Origin: Enterobacter dykesii
Lineage (GTDB): Bacteria > Pseudomonadota > Gammaproteobacteria > Enterobacterales > Enterobacteriaceae
Assembly: GCF_008364625.2 (NCBI RefSeq)
Contig: NZ_CP126604.1
Span: forward strand, 2,480,001-2,544,000
Direction of reading: 5' to 3'
DNA: 64,000 bases
A program made the position numbers and the translations under genes. The notes beneath the pieces are model-generated. The model ran no database searches and had not been told where the DNA came from. It worked only from the letters and a program-made list of their open reading frames with translations. Every line of letters starts with the position of its first letter. Position 1 is the first letter of the stretch. This document shows positions 56,382 through 64,000 of the stretch, in pieces.

Positions 56382-57290
56382 TTAACGGTCTTTCGGGTCG
56401 AGGGCATCACGCAGGCCATCGCCGATAAAGTTAAAACAAAACAGGGTGACGACCAGGAAACCCGCCGGATAAAGCAGCAGCCACGGTGAAACTTCCATCG
56501 AGTTTGCGCCATCGCTCAGCAGCGCGCCCCAGCTGCTCAGAGGCTCTTGTGTACCGAGACCCAGGAAGCTCAGGAAAGATTCAAACAGGATCATGCTTGG
56601 TACCAGCAGTGAGGCATAAACCACCACCACGCCCAGCACGTTAGGAACGATGTGGCGAACCACGATATTCCCGGTGGACACACCGCCTACCTGCGCGGCT
56701 TCGATGAACTCTTTGCGTTTGAGGCTCAGCGTCTGGCCGCGAACAATACGCGCCATATCCAGCCAAGAAACCATCCCGATAGCCACGAAGATCAGCAGGA
56801 TATTCTGGCCGAAGAAGGTCACCAGCAGGATGACGAAGAACATAAACGGGAAGGAGTTCAGGATTTCCAGCAGACGCATCATTACCGAGTCAATTTTGCC
56901 GCCGAGGTAGCCGGAAAGTGAACCATAGAGCGTACCCACGATCACCGCGACCAGCGCGGCAGCAATACCGACCATCAGCGAGATACGGCCACCGATAGCG
57001 ACACGCACCAGCAGGTCGCGTCCCGAGGAGTCCGTGCCAAAATAGTGGCCTGATTCCATATCCGGCGCGCTGGACATCATGCCCCAGTCGGTGTCGAAAT
57101 AGGTAAATTGCGACAGCATTGGCGCCAGGGTCACAAACAGCGCGATGATCACCAGAACAACCAGACTGGCAACCGCTGCACGGTTGTGCATAAAGCGACG
57201 GCGCGCGTCCTGCCAGAGGCTACGACCTTCTACTTCCAGTTTTTCACTGAAGTTTTCCAGCGCCTCGCTGTTTTTCTTACTCAACATCAT
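56382..57290 (-). CDS. oppC: oligopeptide ABC transporter permease OppC
   Basis: A 302-residue inner-membrane permease with about six helices. The first is at residues 38-60, after a charged cytoplasmic start, and the EAA loop that docks the ATPases is [25 protein letters not shown]. It forms the channel with OppB. Its start lies 14 bases after the oppB stop. Confidence 0.97.
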   Translation of the reverse strand: MMLSKKNSEALENFSEKLEVEGRSLWQDARRRFMHNRAAVASLVVLVIIALFVTLAPMLSQFTYFDTDWGMMSSAPDMESGHYFGTDSSGRDLLVRVAIGGRISLMVGIAAALVAVIVGTLYGSLSGYLGGKIDSVMMRLLEILNSFPFMFFVILLVTFFGQNILLIFVAIGMVSWLDMARIVRGQTLSLKRKEFIEAAQVGGVSTGNIVVRHIVPNVLGVVVVYASLLVPSMILFESFLSFLGLGTQEPLSSWGALLSDGANSMEVSPWLLLYPAGFLVVTLFCFNFIGDGLRDALDPKDR

Positions 57291-57304
57291 GGCGTGCTCC
57301 AGCG

Positions 57305-58225
57305 TTAGTAACGAATTTTCGGGTCGATGACGGCGTACAGAACATCGACGATAGCGTTAAAGAGAATGGTCAGCGCACCGACGAGAATGGTCAGGCTCAG
57401 CACCAGCGAATAGTCGCGGTTGAGCGCGCCGTTAACGAACAGCTGACCAATGCCAGGCAGGCCGTAGATTGTTTCGATAACCATAGAGCCGGTGATGATC
57501 CCAACGAATGCCGGTCCCATGTAGGAGAGCACGGGCAACAGCGCCGGTTTGAGCGCGTGGCGGAAGATAATCCGACGCATCGGCAGCCCTTTAGCGCGCG
57601 CGGTACGAATGAAGTTCGAGTGCAGCACTTCGATCATTGAACCACGGGTGATACGCGCGATACTGGCGATGTACGCCAGAGATAATGCCACCATCGGCAA
57701 AATCATGAACTTCAATGCCCCGCCGTTCCAGCCGCCGCCAGGCAGCCACTTCAGCGTGATGGCAAATATCATCACCAGTAATGGCGCGACAACGAAGCTG
57801 GGTATCACTACCCCGGTCATTGCCACCCCCATTACGGCATAATCCCATTTGGTATTTTGTCTGAGCGCGGCGATAACGCCTGCGGTGACCCCGAAAACGA
57901 TGGCCAGAATGAATGCCGCAGCACCTAACTTAGCCGAAACCGGGAAGCTGGACGCGACCAGGTCGTTAACGGAATAGTCTTTATATTTAAATGACGGTCC
58001 AAAATCGCCGTGGGCCAGCTGCTTCAGGTAATTGAAGTACTGGGTGGAGATAGGATCGTTCAAGTGGTATTTCGCTTCGATATTCGCCATGACTTCAGGC
58101 GGCAGCGTACGCTCACCGGTAAATGGACTGCCCGGCGCAAGACGCATCATGAAGAAGGAAATCGTGATGAGAATAAATAGCGTTGGAATCGCTTCAAGAC
58201 AGCGACGTAGGATAAATTTCAACAT
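57305..58225 (-). CDS. oppB: oligopeptide ABC transporter permease OppB
   Basis: A 306-residue permease, as in E. coli. The first helix is near residues 10-30, and the EAA loop reads FIRTARAKGLPMRRIIFRHALKPAL. It partners OppC. The gene follows oppA after 84 bases, where E. coli has a processing or attenuation hairpin that lowers expression of the later genes; I see no strong hairpin in these bases. Confidence 0.97.
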   Translation of the reverse strand: MLKFILRRCLEAIPTLFILITISFFMMRLAPGSPFTGERTLPPEVMANIEAKYHLNDPISTQYFNYLKQLAHGDFGPSFKYKDYSVNDLVASSFPVSAKLGAAAFILAIVFGVTAGVIAALRQNTKWDYAVMGVAMTGVVIPSFVVAPLLVMIFAITLKWLPGGGWNGGALKFMILPMVALSLAYIASIARITRGSMIEVLHSNFIRTARAKGLPMRRIIFRHALKPALLPVLSYMGPAFVGIITGSMVIETIYGLPGIGQLFVNGALNRDYSLVLSLTILVGALTILFNAIVDVLYAVIDPKIRY

Positions 58226-58309
58226 TGCCCGTACCTTCTGGCGTGTGCCTATATTATGTGACGTTGGTTAGACACCGTGGGGCGAGCATGCCCGCCCCAC
58301 TCATTGCCA

Positions 58310-59941
58310 TTAATGCTTGATAATATACAAGTTTTTAACGTAGATATTATCCATCGGGTCTTTACCGGTATACCCACCTACCCACGGTTTCACCAGACGG
58401 GCGTTAACGTAGTAGTAAACCGGAACGATCGCGGAATCTTTATCCAGCTGCTGCTCGGCTTGAGAGTACAGTTCTTTACGCTGTGCTTCGTCAGTGGTTT
58501 TCAGCGTGTCGGCGATCAGCTTGTCGAACGCTGGGCTCTTATAGTGAGCGGTGTTGTTCGAGCTGTCGCTCAGCATGGTGTTCAGGAAGGAGGTCGGTTC
58601 GTTATAGTCCGCACACCAGCCAGCACGAGCCACATCAAAGGTGCCCTGATGACGGCTGTCGAGGAAGGTTTTCCACTCCTGGTTCTCCAGCTTCACGTTC
58701 GCGCCCAGGTTCTTTTTCCAGATTGAGGCAACGGCGATAGCCAGTTTTTTGTGCAGATCGGAAGTGTTGTAGAGCAGGCTGAAGGTCAGCGGCTTATCTG
58801 CGGTGTAGCCCGCTTCGGCCAGCAGTTTCTTCGCTTCCGCGTTACGCTGTTCCTGAGTCTGTTTGAACCACTCTGGCTCGGTCAGTTTTGCGCCATCGGT
58901 GTATGGAGGGGTATAGCTGTACGCTGGCAGATCGCCCTGGTTTTTCACTTTGTTCACGATGATATCGCGATCCAGTGCCAGCTTCAGCGCGGTACGGACA
59001 CGTACGTCGGTGAACGGTGCTTTCTGGTTGTTGATTTCATAGTAATAGGTGCACAGGTACGGATCGACGTGAACTTCTTTAGGGATCTCTTTTTTCAGTT
59101 TCTGGAACAGTTCAATCGGCATGTTGTTATAGGTCATGTCGATTTCACCGCTGCGGTAGCGGTTAACGTCAGTCACTTCGGACGAAATTGGCAGATAGGT
59201 AACCTGATTAATAACGGTTTTAGCGTTGTCCCAGTATTGCGGGTTACGCTCAAGCACCATACGCTCGTTGACCACCCAGTCTTTCAGCTTGTAGGCACCG
59301 TTAGTCACGATATTGGCAGGCTGGGTCCATTTTTCACCAAATTTTTCCACGGCGGATTTTGGTACCGGAGAGACGGACGGGTGAACCAGCAGCTTATAGA
59401 AGTACGGAACAGGTTCGCTCAACGTCACTTCAAAGGTATTGGCATCGATCGCTTTTACGCCCAGGTCGGTAACAGGTTTTTTGCCCGCGATGATGTCATC
59501 AATATTGGCAATGTGGCCATATTGCAGGTAGCTCGCATACGGAGAGGCGGTGGTTGGATTCGCCAGACGCTGCCAGCTATAAACGAAATCTTCGGCTGTG
59601 ACCGGTGTACCGTCGGACCATTTCGCATCTTTACGCAGATGGAAGGTCCAGACTTTGAAATCTTTGTTTTCCCATTTTTCTGCAACACCCGGCGCCGGGT
59701 GGCCGTCTACGTCTGTCACCAGCAGGCCTTCGAACAGGTCGCGGTTAACGTTAGACTCAGGAACACCTTCAATTTTGTGCGGGTCAAGAGACTGAACTTC
59801 CGCACCATTGTTACGCACCAGCGTCTGTTTCTCCGCCAGTTGAACACCTGCAGGAACGTCCGCAGCCATTGCAGCGTTGCCCGCGATTAGCGCAGTTAAA
59901 ATCCCCGCCGCTACCAGATTTTTTTTTGTGATGATGGACAT
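58310..59941 (-). CDS. oppA: periplasmic oligopeptide-binding protein OppA
   Basis: A 543-residue solute-binding protein, as in E. coli. Residues 1-26 are a signal peptide (NLVAAGILTALIAGNAAMA, cleavage before ADVPAG). The SBP_bac_5 fold follows with AEDFVYSWQRL near residue 120. It binds peptides of two to five residues without regard to side chains. The start codon lies in GTACCAACACAATG, a stretch that could pair with the U/G-rich seed of the sRNA GcvB, a known repressor of oppA. Confidence 0.97.
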   Translation of the reverse strand: MSIITKKNLVAAGILTALIAGNAAMAADVPAGVQLAEKQTLVRNNGAEVQSLDPHKIEGVPESNVNRDLFEGLLVTDVDGHPAPGVAEKWENKDFKVWTFHLRKDAKWSDGTPVTAEDFVYSWQRLANPTTASPYASYLQYGHIANIDDIIAGKKPVTDLGVKAIDANTFEVTLSEPVPYFYKLLVHPSVSPVPKSAVEKFGEKWTQPANIVTNGAYKLKDWVVNERMVLERNPQYWDNAKTVINQVTYLPISSEVTDVNRYRSGEIDMTYNNMPIELFQKLKKEIPKEVHVDPYLCTYYYEINNQKAPFTDVRVRTALKLALDRDIIVNKVKNQGDLPAYSYTPPYTDGAKLTEPEWFKQTQEQRNAEAKKLLAEAGYTADKPLTFSLLYNTSDLHKKLAIAVASIWKKNLGANVKLENQEWKTFLDSRHQGTFDVARAGWCADYNEPTSFLNTMLSDSSNNTAHYKSPAFDKLIADTLKTTDEAQRKELYSQAEQQLDKDSAIVPVYYYVNARLVKPWVGGYTGKDPMDNIYVKNLYIIKH

Positions 59942-60712
59942 TGTGTTGGTACTCCACTCATTATAATGACTGGCCTTCGCCAGCTGTGTAATCCCCTGTT
60001 GGGGCCTGTACAGCGCAGGAGTTTTTTTTTGCTGCTGTCAGGTTCTTCTTTTACTGCTTGCTATCACCGACTTTTTTATTACTGACCGCTCGTATGGCCG
60101 TCTTGCGTCGATTCTTAACAGGCCTCCCCTGTTTGAGACCTGCGATGGATATCTGAGAAGAGAACCATATGAAAATAATTCTCATCTGCTTGTTTTATGC
60201 TGCAAAATATTAGGCCGGAAAGTATCAAATGGCGTAAACGCGCGCCAATACATTTTGCAAATTTGTTAAGCAATTCTCTTTTACGGTGAGTACCGCATCG
60301 TTGAGGGCAGCCCTGCCAGACATCGAACATCAATAAAAAAGCATGACATTCAACAAGATAGAGAAAATTTTCTCTACACGCGCGTCGCTGCGCTATCATC
60401 GAGTGATTTTGTACAAAAATTTAACAACTGGTTATTATTTAGCACATTCATCTAGGGGAATGTTGAATTTACTAATATCATTTCGGTTATCTCTCAGCAA
60501 GCCCCAGAGTATCATGTGAGTAAAATAACAGATCGATCGAAGGTTTTCTGCGCAGGCGGGTTTGGCGGGAATTAATAACTTATTGAAATACAAGCAATGA
60601 ACATTATTAGTAGAATTTATTATGATATGTGAGCATTTCAACTTTAGTTATAGGATTTACCGATAATGACGTAAAAAAACGGAGCCGTGGCTCCGTTCTT
60701 TCATACGAAATA
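59942..60712. other. long oppA upstream region
   Basis: A 771-base stretch without a convincing gene between oppA and ychE. The part next to oppA is the mRNA leader, with a run of nine T at about 60020-60029 on the plus strand. The rest is AT-rich and must hold the oppA promoter, which in E. coli responds to Lrp and others. Short ORFs here lack ribosome sites. The ychE terminator lies at its right end. Confidence 0.6.
60678..60697 (-). terminator. ychE terminator
   Basis: AACGGAGCC-GT-GGCTCCGTT, a 9-bp stem 15 bases after the ychE stop, followed on the minus strand by a T-rich run (TTTTTTTACG). Confidence 0.85.
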
Positions 60713-61360
60713 TCAGTGCAGCAAACCGGGGAAAATGCTTTTAATTCCCGTAACGATGAATTCAATCCCTAACGCCATCAACAGCAGGCCCATAATACGC
60801 GTTATGACGTTAATGCCCGTCTGCCCCAACAGGCGCACCAGCCAGGGCGCCATGCGGAATACCCCCCAACAGCAGAGCGCGAAAATGGCAATGGCGACGG
60901 AAAAACCAATCAGGTGCATCAGGCTATGGTAACGCGTGCCCCAGACAATGGTTGAACTGATGGCGCCAGGGCCAGCCATGAGCGGTAAGGCCAGCGGCAC
61001 CACGCCAATACTTTCGCGGATGGCGGTTTCTGACTTCTCCTGCTTGTTCTGTTTATCCTCGCCCAGCTTACCGCTGATCATTGACATGGCGATGGTCACG
61101 ACCAGAATCCCACCCGCTATGCGGAAAGAGTCAATCGAAATCCCGAAGAGCTGGAGAATGGCGTCACCCAGAAAAAGCGAGGTGAGCAATATGATAGCCA
61201 CTGACAGGTTAGCGGTGAGGTTGGTCTTATTCCTTGCCGCCGCCGTCTGGTAACTCGTCATACTAATGAACACAGGAATGATCCCCACCGGGTTGACCAG
61301 GGCAAACAAACCAATAAAAAATTTAAAATACGTTGGAAAATCAAAGAGCGTTTGGATCAC
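60713..61360 (-). CDS. ychE: YchE, MarC-family inner-membrane protein
   Basis: A 215-residue MarC-family protein with six membrane helices; the first carries FIGLFALVNPVGIIPVFISMT, and LPLMAGPGAISSTIVWG is the family's repeated motif in the second half. Length equals E. coli YchE. MarC proteins were once tied to antibiotic resistance, which did not hold up; the substrate is unknown. It sits between opp and adhE, divergent from adhE. Confidence 0.94.
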   Translation of the reverse strand: MIQTLFDFPTYFKFFIGLFALVNPVGIIPVFISMTSYQTAAARNKTNLTANLSVAIILLTSLFLGDAILQLFGISIDSFRIAGGILVVTIAMSMISGKLGEDKQNKQEKSETAIRESIGVVPLALPLMAGPGAISSTIVWGTRYHSLMHLIGFSVAIAIFALCCWGVFRMAPWLVRLLGQTGINVITRIMGLLLMALGIEFIVTGIKSIFPGLLH

Positions 61361-61838
61361 GTTTTGCTCCGCTTATACACATGCCCGGGACTGACAATTT
61401 GTCATGAGAAATCGCGCTGAAGATACCCTTTTTATCAGCATACTTCACTCGAAATCTGTGGCAAAACGTTATCATTTCAGGATGTTAAACATATGTATAA
61501 TCAATGATAGCGCTGCTTCCATTACTTACGTAATTATTTAACACTTGAAAAATCTCAACGAAATAACCCTGCTGAAAGGTATCAGCTTGGGGGAAAATTG
61601 ACGCAGATCATGATTTCCGTACTCAGAAGTGAGTAATCTTGGTTACGCCCCCAGGGAGATCACCTGACAAAAAGGGATGATGCTAAGGTAAGGCTCTTTT
61701 AGTAAATTAGTGTGCAGACGCAGAAAGTAACTCTTTGTTTTACTTTGTGTTACGCAAGTCGTATCGGCTCTGTCTATACTGTGTGACGTATCGAGCGCTG
61801 GTTTACTAAAAGAGTTTAAACATTATCAGGAGAGCATT
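61361..61838. promoter_or_regulatory. adhE control region and mRNA leader
   Basis: A 478-base gene-free stretch upstream of adhE. It contains a perfect 13-bp inverted repeat, CTCTTTTAGTAAA at 61694-61706 and its complement at 61802-61814, with G-U pairs extending both ends. In E. coli the adhE leader must be cut by RNase III to free the ribosome site; this long-range stem, ending 24 bases before the ATG, fits that role. GCTGGTTTACTAAAAGAG continues to the ribosome site CAGGAGAGC. Confidence 0.7.
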
Positions 61839-64000
61839 ATGGCTGTTACTAATATCGCTGAACTGAACGCCCTCGTCGAGCGCGTTAAAAAAGCCCAGCG
61901 TGAATATGCCAATTTCACCCAAGAACAGGTTGATAAAATCTTCCGCGCGGCCGCACTGGCTGCTGCAGATGCTCGAATCCCTCTCGCTAAAATGGCCGTT
62001 GCCGAATCCGGTATGGGTATCGTAGAAGATAAAGTGATCAAAAACCACTTTGCTTCTGAGTATATCTACAACGCCTATAAAGATGAGAAAACCTGTGGCG
62101 TGCTGTCTGAAGACGACACCTTCGGTACCATCACCATCGCTGAACCTATCGGCATCATCTGCGGTATTGTTCCGACCACTAACCCAACGTCTACTGCTAT
62201 CTTCAAATCACTGATTAGCCTGAAGACCCGTAACGCAATCATCTTCTCTCCACACCCACGTGCTAAAGACGCGACCAACAAAGCTGCAGATATTGTCCTG
62301 CAGGCGGCGATCGCTGCTGGCGCACCAAAAGATCTGATTGGCTGGATCGACCAACCTTCCGTTGAGCTCTCCAATGCGCTGATGCATCACCCGGACATTA
62401 ACCTGATCCTGGCAACCGGTGGTCCAGGCATGGTTAAAGCCGCATACAGCTCCGGTAAACCTGCGATCGGTGTGGGCGCCGGTAACACCCCTGTTGTTAT
62501 CGACGAAACCGCTGACATCAAACGTGCCGTTGCGTCTGTACTGATGTCTAAAACCTTCGATAACGGCGTGATCTGTGCATCTGAACAGTCTGTTGTTGTT
62601 GTCGATTCCGTGTACGACGCTGTTCGTGAACGTTTCGCCAGCCACGGCGGCTACCTGCTGCAGGGCAAAGAGCTGAAAGCGGGTCAGGACATTATCCTGA
62701 AAAATGGCGCATTGAACGCCGCTATCGTAGGTCAGCCGGCTTACAAAATTGCTGAGCTGGCAGGCTTTACCGTTCCGGCAACCACCAAAATCCTGATCGG
62801 TGAAGTGAAAGTTGTCGACGAAAGCGAGCCGTTTGCACATGAAAAACTGTCCCCAACGCTTGCCATGTACCGTGCGAAAGATTTCGAAGACGCGGTAGAG
62901 AAAGCCGAGAAACTGGTTGCCATGGGCGGTATCGGTCACACGTCTTGTCTGTACACCGACCAGGACAACCAGCCAGAACGCGTTGCTCACTTCGGTCAGA
63001 TGATGAAAACTGCACGTATCCTGATTAACACCCCTGCTTCTCAGGGTGGTATCGGTGACCTGTACAACTTCAAACTCGCACCTTCCCTGACTCTGGGTTG
63101 TGGTTCCTGGGGTGGTAACTCCATCTCTGAAAACGTTGGTCCAAAACACCTGATCAACAAGAAAACCGTTGCTAAGCGAGCTGAAAACATGTTGTGGCAC
63201 AAACTTCCGAAATCTATCTACTTCCGCCGTGGCTCACTGCCAATCGCGCTGGATGAAGTGATTACTGATGGCCACAAACGTGCGCTCATCGTGACTGACC
63301 GTTTCCTGTTTAACAACGGCTACGCTGACCAGATCACCTCTGTGCTGAAAGCGGCCGGCGTTGAAACTGAAGTGTTCTTTGAAGTTGAAGCTGACCCTAC
63401 CCTGAGCGTTGTGCGTAAAGGTGCTGAGCTGGCTAACTCCTTCAAACCAGATGTGATTATTGCACTGGGTGGTGGTTCCCCAATGGACGCCGCGAAAATC
63501 ATGTGGGTCATGTACGAGCACCCTGAAACCCACTTCGAAGAACTGGCGCTGCGCTTTATGGATATCCGTAAACGTATCTACAAGTTCCCGAAAATGGGCG
63601 TAAAAGCGAAAATGATCGCGGTAACAACCACTTCCGGTACCGGTTCAGAAGTTACGCCATTCGCGGTAGTAACGGACGATGCAACAGGTCAGAAATATCC
63701 ACTGGCTGACTATGCACTGACCCCAGACATGGCTATCGTTGATGCGAACCTGGTTATGGAGATGCCGAAGTCACTGTGTGCGTTCGGTGGTCTGGATGCG
63801 GTAACTCACGCCCTGGAAGCTTACGTTTCTGTGCTGGCATCTGAGTTCTCTGACGGTCAGGCTCTGCAGGCGTTGAAACTGCTGAAGGAAAACCTGCCAG
63901 CGTCCTACAACGAAGGGGCTAAAAACCCGGTAGCACGTGAACGCGTTCACAGCGCAGCAACCATCGCCGGTATCGCGTTTGCGAACGCCTTCCTGGGTGT
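61839..64000 (+). CDS. adhE: bifunctional acetaldehyde-CoA/alcohol dehydrogenase AdhE (first 720 codons)
   Basis: AdhE reduces acetyl-CoA to ethanol in two NADH-dependent steps during fermentation and forms helical spirosomes. The frame is open from ATG 61839 (after CAGGAGAGCATT) to the window edge; E. coli AdhE has 891 residues, so about 170 are missing. Residues 1-440 are the aldehyde dehydrogenase part, with the catalytic Cys246 in [12 protein letters not shown] and [12 protein letters not shown]. From about 450 is the iron-dependent alcohol dehydrogenase, with [13 protein letters not shown] and iron ligands expected around [13 protein letters not shown]. Codon use is strongly biased, as in a highly expressed gene. 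Confidence 0.97.
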   Translation, partial: MAVTNIAELNALVERVKKAQREYANFTQEQVDKIFRAAALAAADARIPLAKMAVAESGMGIVEDKVIKNHFASEYIYNAYKDEKTCGVLSEDDTFGTITIAEPIGIICGIVPTTNPTSTAIFKSLISLKTRNAIIFSPHPRAKDATNKAADIVLQAAIAAGAPKDLIGWIDQPSVELSNALMHHPDINLILATGGPGMVKAAYSSGKPAIGVGAGNTPVVIDETADIKRAVASVLMSKTFDNGVICASEQSVVVVDSVYDAVRERFASHGGYLLQGKELKAGQDIILKNGALNAAIVGQPAYKIAELAGFTVPATTKILIGEVKVVDESEPFAHEKLSPTLAMYRAKDFEDAVEKAEKLVAMGGIGHTSCLYTDQDNQPERVAHFGQMMKTARILINTPASQGGIGDLYNFKLAPSLTLGCGSWGGNSISENVGPKHLINKKTVAKRAENMLWHKLPKSIYFRRGSLPIALDEVITDGHKRALIVTDRFLFNNGYADQITSVLKAAGVETEVFFEVEADPTLSVVRKGAELANSFKPDVIIALGGGSPMDAAKIMWVMYEHPETHFEELALRFMDIRKRIYKFPKMGVKAKMIAVTTTSGTGSEVTPFAVVTDDATGQKYPLADYALTPDMAIVDANLVMEMPKSLCAFGGLDAVTHALEAYVSVLASEFSDGQALQALKLLKENLPASYNEGAKNPVARERVHSAATIAGIAFANAFLG

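Noticed and set aside
55351-56385. A 344-codon ORF on the plus strand
   Set aside because: It is antisense to oppD and has the arginine- and histidine-rich look of a complement frame.
62208-63200. A 330-codon ORF on the minus strand
   Set aside because: It lies within adhE. The strong codon bias of adhE leaves few stops in the opposite frame, which explains its length.

Overview
The window is chromosomal DNA of an Enterobacteriaceae member close to Enterobacter, Lelliottia or Leclercia. Gene order follows the Escherichia coli pdeR-to-adhE segment almost gene for gene, proteins are near-identical in length to the E. coli ones, and the trp control region and TrpL leader are of enteric type. 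The genus is an inference from gene content (yedEF next to trp, leuE next to clsA), not a proven assignment.

Layout. 1-19.8 kb: tail of pdeR, yciZ, deoT(yciT), osmB, yciH-pyrF, lapB-lapA, pgpB, ribA, acnA with the small genes ymiC/yciX/ymiA, cysB, topA, yciN, sohB, yciK-btuR, rluB, yciO-rnm. 19.9-26.7 kb: complete trp operon with promoter/operator, leader peptide, attenuator and terminator (trpE-GD-CF-B-A). 26.8-33.2 kb: yedE-yedF, an unknown secreted protein, ompW, a cysteine-cluster protein, yciC-yciB-yciA, tonB and yciI. 33.3-35.6 kb: an AT-rich opgB-like gene cut by one in-frame amber codon. 35.6-50.5 kb: a degraded P2-like prophage flanked by a 22-bp direct repeat that is itself a terminator hairpin. 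50.5-64 kb: leuE, yciY, clsA, yciU, a short Kch-like channel, oppABCDF, ychE and the first 720 codons of adhE.

The prophage keeps int, repressor C, cox, gene B, tail genes X, FII, E/E' (with its T TTT TTG frameshift site), T, U, D, the activator ogr, and L, M and holin Y. Two large internal deletions removed everything else. One joins the start of replication gene A in frame to the end of capsid gene N. The other joins the start of lysozyme gene K in frame to the rest of sheath gene FI. An IS3-family element (1230 bp, 3-bp target duplication) interrupts a small early gene. Between ogr and the attachment site sits a single trypsin-like serine peptidase gene, in a position where P2-like phages carry accessory cargo.

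Points most worth a second look: the amber-split opgB-like gene, the two in-frame phage gene fusions, the peptidase cargo gene, a 62-codon gene running against the phage early operon, the channel with a zinc ribbon in place of an RCK domain, a 19-bp palindrome upstream of ompW, and a 13-bp inverted repeat in the adhE leader that fits the known RNase III-dependent control of that gene. No tRNA, rRNA or CRISPR array was seen.
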